Shown here: piece after piece, positions 16,638 through 25,369 of the stretch
How positions within the stretch are numbered: position 1 is the stretch's first letter
Layout of the letters: the number at the start of each line of letters is the position of its first letter
Origin: JAUQQI01 sp040289115
GTDB taxonomy: Bacteria > Chloroflexota > Dehalococcoidia > JAUQQI01
Direction of reading: 5' to 3'
Assembly: GCA_040289115.1 (NCBI GenBank)
Contig: PSKS01000034.1
Span: 1-26,232, forward strand
Length of the DNA: 26,232 nt
Notes under the pieces: model-generated
The model's database searches: none
Seen by the model: the letters and a program-made list of their open reading frames with translations, nothing else
Told to the model about the DNA's origin: nothing
Made by a program: the position numbers and the translations under genes

Positions 16638-16718
16638 TGGAGTTGTCCTATGACGCCCCGTTCTCACCGCCGGGAACGCCAGGCGCAAAAGGTCTGGAGG
16701 GAGAGTCCGATAGTCGGC

Positions 16719-16982
16719 CTAAATGACGTTGTCCGTCAGGTTTTTGACCTGGCCGAGGACCTGCCGGTTTAGCCAGCGCCGGTCGGGCAGGACGTAAAAA
16801 TACACCGAGTCGGTGCGCGGGTCAATAATCCGGCCCAGGCCGGCCTTGACCTTGGCCAGCCGGCTCTCGGTAAGCTCGCCCTCGAAGGCGCTGTTCTGTA
16901 CCCAGTGCAGGTGCCGGCGCAAATAGTTGCACACCCGACTTACCCGCTTTTGCTCCACGTCGTAAACCACGATAACGTACAC
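16719..16982 (-). CDS. cas2: CRISPR adaptation endonuclease Cas2
   Basis: The likely start is GTG 16982, giving 87 residues, the usual Cas2 length. A longer open frame to 17057 would run into cas1. A GGAGGGGG ribosome site lies about 11 nt ahead. The protein begins with the ferredoxin-fold strand YVIVVYDVEQKR containing the conserved aspartate, followed by the RRHLHWVQNSAFEGEL block and a C-terminal DSVYFYVL strand. Cas2 forms the dimer that bridges two Cas1 dimers in the spacer-integration complex. It is the last gene of the cas operon, 19 nt after cas1. Confidence 0.95.
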   Translation of the reverse strand: MYVIVVYDVEQKRVSRVCNYLRRHLHWVQNSAFEGELTESRLAKVKAGLGRIIDPRTDSVYFYVLPDRRWLNRQVLGQVKNLTDNVI

Positions 16983-17001
16983 GGCAGGATCGCCCCCTCC
17001 C

Positions 17002-18066
17002 TCACCACCAGGCCCGCAGGGCCCGGTAAGGCTCGATGCCCAGCAAGTGCTTGACAAGCTTGTAGCACTCGATTCGGATGAGGCCCCGGTAGCTGACGTT
17101 GCGGCCGAGCCGCCGGTGGCGCACCGTGGTTCGAAGGCGCTCTTCGAACTCTTTAACCACCAGCTTCCGGCCGGCTTCGTCCAGGTAGGCGTAGTTGACC
17201 TGGCTGAGAAGGTGTTTTTCGGAGACCATGCCGGTATTTATCAGCCGGAAGACCAGCTTATCCACGACCACGGGTTTAAAAACCTCGGCGATGTCCAGGG
17301 CCAGGGAAAAGCGGCGGGCGGATGGGGCGTGAAGGAAGCTTACCGTTGGGTTAAGGGGCGTCCAGTAGATCTGGCTCAGCACGGCGGCGTAGAGCAGGCT
17401 GTTGCCGAAACTGAGCAGGGCATTTACCAGGTTGTCCGGCGGCCGTTTAACCCGGCCGGCAAAGGGGGTTTCGAGGCGGAGCACCTCGTTGAACGCCTGG
17501 TAATAATTGTTACGGATGCGCCCCTCGATGCCCATAAGGGTGCCGACGTCCGGTGCCTGGTCGATGGCGGTGGCTTCGGCCTCCATGGCGGTAAGGGCGT
17601 CGTCAACCGGCTTGCCCCGATTCCGGTAGTAGGCCAGGTTGCGGCGCAGGTTCTGGTAGGCGCCCTGGACCAGCTCCCGGGCGATGACAAGCCGCCGGGC
17701 GGGGTCGGTGCTGTGCTGGACCTGGCGGATAAGCACCTCGCCGGACACGTTGCCCTCCCGCGGGTAAAATGACCCCGTGTAAAAACCGTGGTAGTTAAAG
17801 ACGTGGATCGGGATTTGCAGGCGGCCGAGAAAGTTAAGCAGCTTGGTATTGAGGGTTAGCTCCCCGAAGACGTAGAGTTCGGAGATATCTTCGACGGGGA
17901 TAACCTTGCGGGCCGTCCCGCCGGCCTCCTCAGGGGGTGTCTCTGGGTCGCCATCGGCGTCGTCCTCTGGGTCCGGCGGTTCCTGAGGGTCAGGGGGGTC
18001 CAGGTAAAGGGTATTATGTTTTCGACGGAGGCGGCCGCTTCGGAAGATATAGTAAGCCTGAGGCAC
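17002..18066 (-). CDS. cas1: CRISPR integrase Cas1
   Basis: Cas1 inserts new spacers into the CRISPR array. The 354-residue protein has the N-terminal beta domain (YIFRSGRLRRKHNTLYL, IPVEDISELYVFGE) and a helical C-terminal domain. The predicted metal ligands are E181 in GIEGRIRNNYYQ, H246 in FLHAPSARRFS and D258 in LALDIAEVFKP. NYHGFYTGSFYPRE near 91-104 is typical of the type I-B (HMARI/Tneap) Cas1 group. Residues 23-50 are unusual: about 25 residues rich in Pro, Asp and Glu inserted between two N-terminal strands where relatives have a short turn, which accounts for the extra length. The start is ATG 18066, 6 nt after the cas4 stop. Confidence 0.96.
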   Translation of the reverse strand: MPQAYYIFRSGRLRRKHNTLYLDPPDPQEPPDPEDDADGDPETPPEEAGGTARKVIPVEDISELYVFGELTLNTKLLNFLGRLQIPIHVFNYHGFYTGSFYPREGNVSGEVLIRQVQHSTDPARRLVIARELVQGAYQNLRRNLAYYRNRGKPVDDALTAMEAEATAIDQAPDVGTLMGIEGRIRNNYYQAFNEVLRLETPFAGRVKRPPDNLVNALLSFGNSLLYAAVLSQIYWTPLNPTVSFLHAPSARRFSLALDIAEVFKPVVVDKLVFRLINTGMVSEKHLLSQVNYAYLDEAGRKLVVKEFEERLRTTVRHRRLGRNVSYRGLIRIECYKLVKHLLGIEPYRALRAWW

Positions 18067-18072
18067 GGCGGG

Positions 18073-18609
18073 CTAACCCCAGCACAGCTCGGCGTAGGCG
18101 CAGACCCGGCAAACGGGCATAAAGTCGACCTCGGGTGGCTCGGCCATGGCCTCGACCCTGGCGACGCCCCTGAGGGCCCGGGTCACCTCGGCCTCCAGCT
18201 CGGGGCTCAGCCTGAGCTCCTCCCGGCGCCGTTCCCGGGGAAAGCGGAGCTCGCCCACGAGGTCCCCGGCCCCGAGGCGGCGCAAGTAAAGGAGGTAATA
18301 GGCGAGCTGAAGTCTCGCGGCGTCGATGAGCTTTCGGGAATATTTGACCTCCAGGAGCTTGTTTTCGGATTCGAGGAGGTCGATTTTAATGAGGTTATCG
18401 ATGAGCAGTTCCCGCCGGCGGGCGTCGGGGTAAGCCTGCTGGTGGAAGAGGCGGCCGAGGGCGACCCGGTCGGAGAGGGGCTCCAAGCGGACGCCCTTGG
18501 CAAAGAGCCACAGCTTACGCGGACACACCGCCCAGTAGTTTACCTTCGTCCCATTCGTCCGCAGTTCTTCAAACTCCTCGTCCGTAAGCGACTCAAAGGA
18601 TATTGACAT
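18073..18609 (-). CDS. cas4: CRISPR-associated RecB-like exonuclease Cas4
   Basis: Cas4 trims prespacers and helps select PAM-containing ends for Cas1-Cas2. The 178-residue protein has a lone cysteine in the N-terminal KVNYWAVCPRKLWLF block and a C-terminal C-x2-C-x5-C (PVCRVCAYAELC), together able to bind a 4Fe-4S cluster. The nuclease core includes GRLFHQ, IDLLESENKLLEVKYS and the QLAYYLLYL helix. Length and motifs are those of the cas4 family rather than AddB. ATG 18609 overlaps the end of cas3 by 17 nt, and the gene is directly followed by cas1, as in many type I-B loci. Confidence 0.95.
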   Translation of the reverse strand: MSISFESLTDEEFEELRTNGTKVNYWAVCPRKLWLFAKGVRLEPLSDRVALGRLFHQQAYPDARRRELLIDNLIKIDLLESENKLLEVKYSRKLIDAARLQLAYYLLYLRRLGAGDLVGELRFPRERRREELRLSPELEAEVTRALRGVARVEAMAEPPEVDFMPVCRVCAYAELCWG

Positions 18610-20908
18610 CTAAGTCCACTTCTTTGGACAAGATACCGAGCTCATCATCGTACACGACATCTGCTAGATACGTGCGGTCAGCTAGTTGCTGTATTCGACC
18701 TTGCTGCTTTAGCATATGAAAAGTACCCAATGGTATTGGAACAAATAACTCAGATGCTAAGAGATAATGTTTTTGCTCTTGATACTGAATAAATTCATGA
18801 TAAAATTTACGTGGGAGTACCTCGACACTTTGAAACAGACCATAAAATGTTTCTTTGGCCTCGGGAAGATGCCGCAGGGGGCGTAAAGCGCTCAGAACTT
18901 CTTTAAAGGCGGCCCGGGCGGACTTAAAACGGGACCACTCCTGCTCCGTCCAGCCGTTAAGATAAACATCCTGCACCCAACGCCTTCCCACCACGGCGCT
19001 GAGCAATGTTCCATCGTTCGGCGCCGCTTCCAGGGTACGCCGTAGCCATTCAAGCTGGTAAACCCATTTTAGTCGGTCGGCATCGTAGAGCCGTGCCACG
19101 TGGACGTCGACTGCCCCGGCGTGTTCGCCGTAGCGGTTGACCCGGCCGAAGCGTTGGATCAGGTCGTCGACGGGGGCCACCTCAGTAAAGATCAGGTCGA
19201 AGCTTATATCCAGCGACACTTCGATGACCTGCGTTGCGACCAGTACCCGAATATTCTCCGAACTTCGCCTCCGCAACTCGCCGATTAGCTGCTGCTCCCG
19301 GGTAACCCGGTCCCGACGGGTAAGGCGGCTGTGCAGCAGGTGAACACCGCCCATCTTGCGGCTGAGGAACCTGAAAAGCTCCTGGGCCTGAGCGACCCGG
19401 TTCGCAACGACCAGCACTCGCCGCCTGTCTCCGGCCGCCCGGATAATCTCCGGGCAGAGCTGTTCAAGGGTTGCATCCCGCCACCGGAGCCTGTGCCGGG
19501 CAGTCATTAGAAAGTCGTGCGCCCATTCGTCGATACCTGATTTTCCCAAGATAAAGTCCGCCGGCTCCCCGGCAAGGGTCTCCTTAAGGAGGTCTTTCAG
19601 AAATTCGGGGAACGTGGCGCTCATAAATAAGCAGCGGCCGCCAAGCGCTTTTATCACACGGACCATCTCAAGGATGAGGGCCACAACGTGGGCATCGTAG
19701 GCGTGAATCTCATCAAAGACGAAAAGGCCGCCAACCATTTCACTTACCCCCACTTCGAAGCGGGGGATGCCGAACAGCCACTTTAGCAACTGGAATGGTG
19801 TTGCAACCTTAACCGGTTTGTGAACCAGCTGGTTAAGCTCAGCTTCGGCCTTAGCGGCGGTATAGGCTGCCTCGTACTCTTTAGATTCTTCAAAATATTC
19901 CCGGAAGAGGTAGTCAAGGGCCCGGGCATGGAGCACGCCCACATTCTCCCGTCCGAAGTACCGTTCAAGGGTGTCAGCCATCGCCTCGATGCTAGCCTGA
20001 TAAGGGAGCAGGTAAAATACCCGCTCACCGCCGCCCCGGTTGCTAAGGACCCAGCGGAGGGCCGCAACGGTCTTGCCGGAGCCAGTGGGTGCTTCGAGGA
20101 AAGCGTCCCCTTTATGTTGGCCCAATAGCTCCTGAAACCGGCGGGAAGCCGGGAATATGGGTCGGGGCAACGCCGCTTTAAACTCGAGGACGCCGGCACT
20201 TGCCGCGTGGTCTGAGGCCATAAGCCAGCCCCTGGTTAGAAGGATTGCAAGGGCCAAAGGGTTGCCCGGCAACTCAAGGGCGTTCAGGCGGCTTTGAAGC
20301 TCTTTGAGAAAAGCGCTGGGGGGCTGGAGGCTGCGGGGGCCCCTGGGCAAGGGCAACTCCCTCAGGTTCGGGTGCGCCTGCCAGAACCTACGGAGCCAGT
20401 CCCAGTAGGGTTCAAGCTCGAGGGCTTTGGCCCTGAACTTTCCGATGGCCTCGGCAACGATATCTGGGTCCGGAAGGGGGGTCCAACCCGAATTAGTTCG
20501 AAGCTCCGGGTCATCTAAGTCCCGATGATGGGTAAGCACCGCCGCAACAGCCAGGGTGAGCCAAAGATCCTGAGGTGGGGGGGCAACAAGTAGCAGGGCA
20601 GCTGAAAGCACCTCGTGCCGAAATTCCCAGCGGTATTTGGAGTCAAGAAGGGACCGCTGAAACCCTTTAGTAGCCTTACCGAGGTCGTGGCTTACAGCGG
20701 CGAGCACCAGCGCCTTCGAAACGGCTTTGGCAAGAGGGGCCCCCAACAAACGGACCCAAAGCCGGCGATAGGCGTGCACCACCGCCTGGGCATAGGCTGC
20801 AACTTGCTCCAGGTGGGCGTCCAGGTAGCTCAACGGCTGCCCGGATTTCGCCAGCGGGACGTCGGTTGTGACCCCGTGGCCCCGGCCAAATCCTGGGGAC
20901 CTATTCAC
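18593..20908 (-). CDS. cas3: CRISPR helicase-nuclease Cas3 (HD and DExH domains)
   Basis: Recruited by Cascade to an R-loop, Cas3 unwinds and degrades target DNA. The N-terminal HD nuclease has H32, H74-D75 (AVSHDLGKA), H98, H127-H128 and D233. The helicase follows with Walker A PTGSGKT (274-280), DEIH (399-402), SAT (430-432) and the motif V/VI block VIEVSLDISFDLIF...LIQRFGRVNR. At 771 residues it is a full-length fused Cas3. GTG 20908 overlaps the cas5 stop by eight bases. The last 85 or so codons (18593-18860) are strikingly AT-rich compared with the rest of the gene, which suggests a recombination junction near residue 685. The reading frame remains intact. Confidence 0.96.
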   Translation of the reverse strand: MNRSPGFGRGHGVTTDVPLAKSGQPLSYLDAHLEQVAAYAQAVVHAYRRLWVRLLGAPLAKAVSKALVLAAVSHDLGKATKGFQRSLLDSKYRWEFRHEVLSAALLLVAPPPQDLWLTLAVAAVLTHHRDLDDPELRTNSGWTPLPDPDIVAEAIGKFRAKALELEPYWDWLRRFWQAHPNLRELPLPRGPRSLQPPSAFLKELQSRLNALELPGNPLALAILLTRGWLMASDHAASAGVLEFKAALPRPIFPASRRFQELLGQHKGDAFLEAPTGSGKTVAALRWVLSNRGGGERVFYLLPYQASIEAMADTLERYFGRENVGVLHARALDYLFREYFEESKEYEAAYTAAKAEAELNQLVHKPVKVATPFQLLKWLFGIPRFEVGVSEMVGGLFVFDEIHAYDAHVVALILEMVRVIKALGGRCLFMSATFPEFLKDLLKETLAGEPADFILGKSGIDEWAHDFLMTARHRLRWRDATLEQLCPEIIRAAGDRRRVLVVANRVAQAQELFRFLSRKMGGVHLLHSRLTRRDRVTREQQLIGELRRRSSENIRVLVATQVIEVSLDISFDLIFTEVAPVDDLIQRFGRVNRYGEHAGAVDVHVARLYDADRLKWVYQLEWLRRTLEAAPNDGTLLSAVVGRRWVQDVYLNGWTEQEWSRFKSARAAFKEVLSALRPLRHLPEAKETFYGLFQSVEVLPRKFYHEFIQYQEQKHYLLASELFVPIPLGTFHMLKQQGRIQQLADRTYLADVVYDDELGILSKEVDLDVNIL

Positions 20909-21602
20909 CCTGGATGCGCTCCTTTATCCATTCCCGCTTCCATATCGGCAGTACAATCCCCGTCTCGGTATCCCGAATGAGCCAGCCATCGGCCCGGACC
21001 AGGATTGGTCGTCCGCGCCCATCGACCACCCCAAAGATGTCGCTGCCCAAACGGCGGCGGTATGGCTCAGCAGATAGGGCTATCGGGAGGTTGTGCAGCC
21101 AAACGGTACCGGGGCCGCCAACCGTTTCCACGAGCTCACGGGGCAAAAGGACGCCGGCAACAAGACCCTCACCCGCGCTTTCAAGCCGAACGGGGGTCAG
21201 AGATTCGACGGTGGCCACGTCCTGGGTCCGGCCAAGGAGGAGCTGAAAACGGGGTCTCTGGAACGGCCCGGTCCACTCGGGAGGCAGGTAGAGAGTAAGA
21301 CGCGGTAATACCAGAAACTGCCGGTTTATAACATTTCTATCGCTAAACTGCGGCGATTCGTCAGGCCTTTTGCGCTCGACCTGGATAATCGCCTCGAGGT
21401 CAAAGGCCTGGTCTTCGTACTCTAGCCGGTACGCGAACCAGGCGACATCGTCCGGGGTCACCCATTCGCCCCTGGCCGCAGCGAGAAGGCCGTAAACGGT
21501 CGAAAGTGGAGGGACGGGCAGCGTAAGCTGGTGCCCGACGAAGGCCGGCACCCGGAATGACGCCGTATAGGCCGTCAGAATGACTCGGATCCCGTGAAGC
21601 AT
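20901..21602 (-). CDS. cas5: Type I-B Cascade subunit Cas5
   Basis: Cas5 caps the 5' handle of crRNA in Cascade. The 233-residue RAMP protein has the characteristic N-terminus AYTASFRVPAFVGHQLTLPVPPLSTVYGLL (residues 11-40), with the Cas5 PPLSTVYGLL element. This is closest to the Cas5t (Tneap) group. The remainder is beta-rich with no catalytic residue that I can point to, consistent with a non-cleaving Cas5 beside a separate cas6. ATG 21602 lies 15 nt after the cas7 stop with only a weak ribosome site, so translation may depend on cas7 coupling. Confidence 0.92.
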   Translation of the reverse strand: MLHGIRVILTAYTASFRVPAFVGHQLTLPVPPLSTVYGLLAAARGEWVTPDDVAWFAYRLEYEDQAFDLEAIIQVERKRPDESPQFSDRNVINRQFLVLPRLTLYLPPEWTGPFQRPRFQLLLGRTQDVATVESLTPVRLESAGEGLVAGVLLPRELVETVGGPGTVWLHNLPIALSAEPYRRRLGSDIFGVVDGRGRPILVRADGWLIRDTETGIVLPIWKREWIKERIQGE

Positions 21603-21617
21603 ACGCCGGTTCGGGTT

Positions 21618-22697
21618 TCAGGGAACATGCCGTTCAAAAACGGCGGGGACATTCCCGACGGCTTTCTCAAGGGCGTCCTGGGGGCTGCCAGCAATGTCTA
21701 TGCAGGTGCTGAGCACTTCGTCGGAGCGAAAGGCGTCTAAAACCTCAGCCTCATTCGCCAAAACCGTGGGGCGATAGCCGAAAAATATCCCCCGGCCGCC
21801 GTCCACAAGGAACCTGTCCCGGTAGTCTCCAATGACCGAGCGCAGCCGGGTCAGGTTTAGATTGACCCGCTCATAGTTCTCATCCGGCTGGAAAATCCGC
21901 TGGAACGGGGCGTTGCCCCCATCAAGAAATCCAACTAAAACAACAACCGGGGTTACATCTGAGAGGTTCCGGGCCAGGTGCGCCCCACCCCGGAGCTGCT
22001 TTAGGGCCCGGAGGACACTCTGTACCCTAGCAATTCGGGTATCCCGGGAAAGTCGATAAACCCTCCGGCCGTTTACCGTCCCCTGACTAAGCTGAGCCTG
22101 GTAGTTTGATAACATCTCTTCCGGGAGGTCAAGCATCTCTCCGACTTGAAACTGGCCGACGTCACTTAACGAGATAGTAAATACGCCCTGAAGGAATGTG
22201 GTATAATGTTCAGCTTCAAACGGAATGATGTCGGACCCTATAGGTAGATTTCGGGAGAAGTGCCCGAAATCGCTGGTAATAACGTTGGGCAGAACCGAAA
22301 TCAAAAGGCTGTTCTTAAGGGGCGAGATGCGCCGGTAAGTGCCGCCGACCCCGGCCTCCTGGGATTCGGCCCCCGCGCGGCCACGGGACCGCTTCCGGGC
22401 TGCCATGTAGCCGAAAAGGTCGTCCTCTTCGTAGGCGATTGGGTCACCCTTTGTGTAGGCGCTCTTAGCTTCGCGGGTAATTTCGCTCGGCTTCCAGCCG
22501 AAATCCTGGTAGAGCACCTCCCGCCACCAGCGGCGCCAAGCCTGTCCGGACACGTACGGGTATCTTAGTCTTCCTATACGGATCTGCTTTACGACGACGG
22601 CGTTCTCTGCCCGCGCGCCCTGATCAAGCCCGGCATTATTTAAAGCCGCGCCGGGCGCTTCAATCAGCACGGCTCCGGTCAAAACTGGATACGCCAC
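21618..22697 (-). CDS. cas7: Type I-B Cascade backbone Cas7 (Cst2/DevR family)
   Basis: Cas7 subunits form the helical backbone that holds the crRNA spacer. The 359-residue protein starts with the RAMP strand LTGAVLIEAPGAALNNAGLDQG and continues with RYPYVSGQAWRRWWRE, typical of DevR/Cst2-type Cas7. A Gly/Arg/Ser-rich loop (about residues 103-118) probably is the flexible thumb. Several aromatic and basic residues precede the SRDTRIARVQSVLRAL helix. The start is GTG 22697, which shares its G with the TAG stop of cas8; a strong GGAGGTG lies upstream. Confidence 0.93.
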   Translation of the reverse strand: MAYPVLTGAVLIEAPGAALNNAGLDQGARAENAVVVKQIRIGRLRYPYVSGQAWRRWWREVLYQDFGWKPSEITREAKSAYTKGDPIAYEEDDLFGYMAARKRSRGRAGAESQEAGVGGTYRRISPLKNSLLISVLPNVITSDFGHFSRNLPIGSDIIPFEAEHYTTFLQGVFTISLSDVGQFQVGEMLDLPEEMLSNYQAQLSQGTVNGRRVYRLSRDTRIARVQSVLRALKQLRGGAHLARNLSDVTPVVVLVGFLDGGNAPFQRIFQPDENYERVNLNLTRLRSVIGDYRDRFLVDGGRGIFFGYRPTVLANEAEVLDAFRSDEVLSTCIDIAGSPQDALEKAVGNVPAVFERHVP

Positions 22698-24394
22698 TAC
22701 GCAACACCTCCATCGTTAAAAGTTTCCTCGAAGGCCTCTTGGCCAACTGGAATCTTCTCCCGGGCCCTGTCGAACAGGAAGGCTAGCAGGTAATCCCTCA
22801 GGGTCCACAGTTGATGACGGTCTCCGAGGGGCGCTAGGAAGATAAAATCTTCGAACCGAAGCGCACCCTGCTGGACGGCAGTTAGATACGTCGCCCGAAT
22901 TCGGTCACTACTCCGGGCCGTCTGGAGCTGGCCGACCCAACGACCCGGATTAACCAGGTCGTCAAGTAACTTGTGGCCAATTTGCTGAAGGCGTGCCAGG
23001 GTCTCGTCGTCCGTCAACACCGGAGGTTCGGTTAGGGTTGGGAACTCCTCCCCCCGCTCCTGACACCGCTGCCACTCATAGATAATTGCAAGTAGGATAT
23101 CGCGAATTTCACCGGCGCTTGTATCTTCATTGGGGGGCAAGAGGGTATAGAGCTCCTCGTGACTCAGTCGTCCAGCTCGAACCAGCCGGAGCAGGATTGC
23201 ATAGATGTCGTTTCCTGTCCGGACGGTTCGGAGTTCGTTAGTTATCTTCTTGGCGTCGTCTGAACCGGCAATGTCGATGCCAAGTCGCTCAAGGATTATC
23301 AGCCGTGAAACAGGCATGCCGAGCACCTCCACAAGATAGCGACGGTGACCAAGCCAGCCGCCCCGCAGTTCGGTCCTGTCCTGGTCCAGACATAGCCCGA
23401 TAATGCCCCGAGCGGTCAGTATACGCTCGGCAATATCCTTGACAAATTCAATGCGTGGCCGGCGTTGCCGCTCGTTATTAACGCCGTCCGGAACGACCAG
23501 CAGTTCCCGCCAGAACCGCTTAAATGCGGCTTCTGAGGCCAGCCTGAGCTTTACCAGGAAACGGAAAAGCTGGTTAGGGATCAGCAGGGCATTGACAAAT
23601 CCGCCGCGAGTATCGTTAGAAAACACGTAAACTGTAGTCGGCAAAGGATCCTGATAAGCGGCCTCGAGCTGGGTTTCGAATCGCTCGAGAAGCTCGCAAA
23701 GCAGGTAAAGCACCGTGCCCGCTTCGCCGGCCGTTCGCCACCCGCTGTAAAAGTCCAGTGCTTCGTTTCGGGCTATCGCCTGGTTGAAATACTGCCACCC
23801 GTAAGCCTTCGAAATGGCGAAGGCCACAGCCGGCGACTGGGTGTGGATAAACCAGAGCCGATTGGTAACCCCGGCCCGCATTATGGACATGGGTAGGAAT
23901 CGCACCGCCAGGGCGCAGAGGCCGCACATCTCGACTCCCCAGGCCCAACCCGGGTAAAAGTTAACGACCCCTTTCAAAAGGGGCATCTTGTCATTGCGAA
24001 GATTAACCATCAAGTCCGCCGGGTAGTACTCGCCACAGGCAGGACACGATACTTCTCCGCCGGACGACTTCAAACAAGCCAGGGCCCGCTCCAAGTCTGT
24101 TTTAAGGGCCGATATAAACTTGGTTCGGGCCCCGTCGGTGCCACCCTTCCAGTTCGACGGGTTAACCAGCTCGCTGTTAGGGAAAACCTGAGAAAGGGGA
24201 CCTTTGACGAAAGCCTTCCCGACAATGCCTAGTCCCAGTGCCTGGTGGCTCAGGAGGATTCGTGAGAGCTCTTCACAAGCCCGATTTAAGTGATGCCCTT
24301 CGAGCCTATCCAAGCTCGACACCCCAACCGCCGCGGCGAGGGCCGCAAGCCCGGCATCCACAAAGGGGTGACCCGTCCACCGAATTTGCGCCAT
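22697..24394 (-). CDS. cas8b: Type I-B large subunit Cas8b1/Cst1 (CXXC-CXXC family)
   Basis: Cas8 reads the PAM and starts DNA melting in Cascade. I choose ATG 24394 (GGGGTG six bases upstream, 5 nt after the cas6 stop), giving 565 residues. The open frame extends 69 residues further upstream, but that part overlaps cas6. The opening IRWTGHPFVDAGLAALAA is characteristic of Cst1. Paired cysteines C117-x2-C120 (SCPACGEY) and C157-x2-C160 (MCGLCAL) form the zinc-finger pattern that gives the CXXC-CXXC family its name. Several FxxxLRLA-type helices follow. This gene, with the neighbouring Cst2-type cas7 and Cas5t-type cas5, fixes the subtype as I-B (Tneap variant). Confidence 0.92.
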   Translation of the reverse strand: MAQIRWTGHPFVDAGLAALAAAVGVSSLDRLEGHHLNRACEELSRILLSHQALGLGIVGKAFVKGPLSQVFPNSELVNPSNWKGGTDGARTKFISALKTDLERALACLKSSGGEVSCPACGEYYPADLMVNLRNDKMPLLKGVVNFYPGWAWGVEMCGLCALAVRFLPMSIMRAGVTNRLWFIHTQSPAVAFAISKAYGWQYFNQAIARNEALDFYSGWRTAGEAGTVLYLLCELLERFETQLEAAYQDPLPTTVYVFSNDTRGGFVNALLIPNQLFRFLVKLRLASEAAFKRFWRELLVVPDGVNNERQRRPRIEFVKDIAERILTARGIIGLCLDQDRTELRGGWLGHRRYLVEVLGMPVSRLIILERLGIDIAGSDDAKKITNELRTVRTGNDIYAILLRLVRAGRLSHEELYTLLPPNEDTSAGEIRDILLAIIYEWQRCQERGEEFPTLTEPPVLTDDETLARLQQIGHKLLDDLVNPGRWVGQLQTARSSDRIRATYLTAVQQGALRFEDFIFLAPLGDRHQLWTLRDYLLAFLFDRAREKIPVGQEAFEETFNDGGVA

Positions 24395-24399
24395 AGCCG

Positions 24400-25233
24400 T
24401 CACCCCGTTTCGGAACCCTGGACGGACGTGAACCATCGCCCGGTGCTCCCGCCAGCCTCGGAGCTGTCCGCCAACCGTTCCTGGACAGGCCCAACGTGCC
24501 GGAGCATGCCGAAGCCCTGGGAGGTGCGCTCGCCAAGACCCGCCTCGTAGGCCAGTCGCAGTAGGGGCACCGGGCCCCGCATCCTGAAGGTTACCTGCCA
24601 ACCCCGAACCTTAACCCCGTGGCTGGTAAAAAGCCTCGACTTCGACCGCCCCAGTATCTCAAAGTTCACCGGCCCTTCCGGCACCGCAAGCTCGCAGGCT
24701 TCAGCCTTGCGCCAGAGGTTCTGGGCTAGCACCCGGGAAAACTCGGGGTCCTCGGGCCCCAGAAACCGGCGCCGAAACCGACCTTCATCGTCCATCCCGT
24801 CGCCCGTCGAGGCCACAATTGGCGAGATGGTCGTAAAGACGGCCTCGGTCCCAAAATCTGGCAGGGGCTCAACGCCAATCCGGATGAGGTGTCCCCGTAA
24901 AGGCCCAACCTGGATTTCGTCCATACCCAGCAAGCCCCCGGCCAGCGCCTCCACCAGCCCGACCACCGGCGACGAAAACCACCAGCGCACCTCCCCCGCA
25001 ATTTCCAGGCCCCCTTCCACCAATCGCGGCCGGACCCGGGGATAAAGGAGGGAGAAAGTAAAAAGCCGGAAGCGCTTCCCACCCCCGGCAAAGCCTTCGT
25101 CGTGAATCTTTCGGGCAAGCCTTGAATCGTACTCGCCCAGGGCCCGGTAAACCAGGCCCTGAAGGTGGTTGAGATAATCCCAGCGCAGCAGACCCCGCCC
25201 GAAATCGAAATCAACCACCAGCCTCAAGGTCAA
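24400..25233 (-). CDS. cas6: crRNA-processing endoribonuclease Cas6
   Basis: Cas6 cuts the pre-crRNA within each repeat. The protein has two ferredoxin-like folds. YLNHLQGLVYRAL (20-32) is followed by H44 in KIHDEGF, the likely catalytic histidine, and KRFRLFTFS. The C-terminal glycine-rich loop GLGERTSQGFGM (232-243) is the family signature. The start is uncertain: TTG 25233 gives 277 residues with AAAGG nine bases ahead, while TTG 25227 has AGGTGG six bases ahead and gives 275. The last 30 residues (after LRHVG) look extra and weakly conserved. It is the first gene of the cas operon, just downstream of a consensus promoter. Confidence 0.93.
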   Translation of the reverse strand: MTLRLVVDFDFGRGLLRWDYLNHLQGLVYRALGEYDSRLARKIHDEGFAGGGKRFRLFTFSLLYPRVRPRLVEGGLEIAGEVRWWFSSPVVGLVEALAGGLLGMDEIQVGPLRGHLIRIGVEPLPDFGTEAVFTTISPIVASTGDGMDDEGRFRRRFLGPEDPEFSRVLAQNLWRKAEACELAVPEGPVNFEILGRSKSRLFTSHGVKVRGWQVTFRMRGPVPLLRLAYEAGLGERTSQGFGMLRHVGPVQERLADSSEAGGSTGRWFTSVQGSETG

Positions 25234-25261
25234 CCACCTGAGCCTTTAAAAGCTAGTCCGA

Positions 25262-25290
25262 ATTATAGCACGCCTGTTCGATCTTGTCAA
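25262..25290 (-). promoter_or_regulatory. Consensus sigma70 promoter of the cas operon
   Basis: The -35 TTGACA (25285-25290) and the -10 TATAAT (25262-25267) are both perfect and 17 nt apart on the minus strand. Initiation near 25255 would leave a leader of about 20 nt before cas6. Confidence 0.93.
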
Positions 25291-25293
25291 GAT
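25281..25293. promoter_or_regulatory. Palindrome over the cas -35 box, possible operator
   Basis: ATCTTG-T-CAAGAT is a perfect 6+6 inverted repeat with a one-base centre, covering the -35 element of the cas promoter. A dimeric repressor could bind there, but no second copy is seen and it could arise partly from the -35 sequence itself. Confidence 0.35.
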
Positions 25294-25369
25294 TCGCGGC
25301 CAGCCACACAGCGGCCGGCCCGTTTTATCGGGTGATTATATACCCTAATCGTAATCTGGGCAAGCGAAT

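Noticed and set aside
16401..16688. A 95-residue intact protein downstream of cas2
   Set aside because: Only the first part resembles a nucleotidyltransferase; after the GS motif the conserved residues continue in a different frame, so it is treated as a broken gene.
24395..24601. N-terminal extension of Cas8 by 69 residues
   Set aside because: It overlaps the conserved end of cas6 and has no ribosome site, whereas ATG 24394 has one and starts at the conserved family N-terminus.
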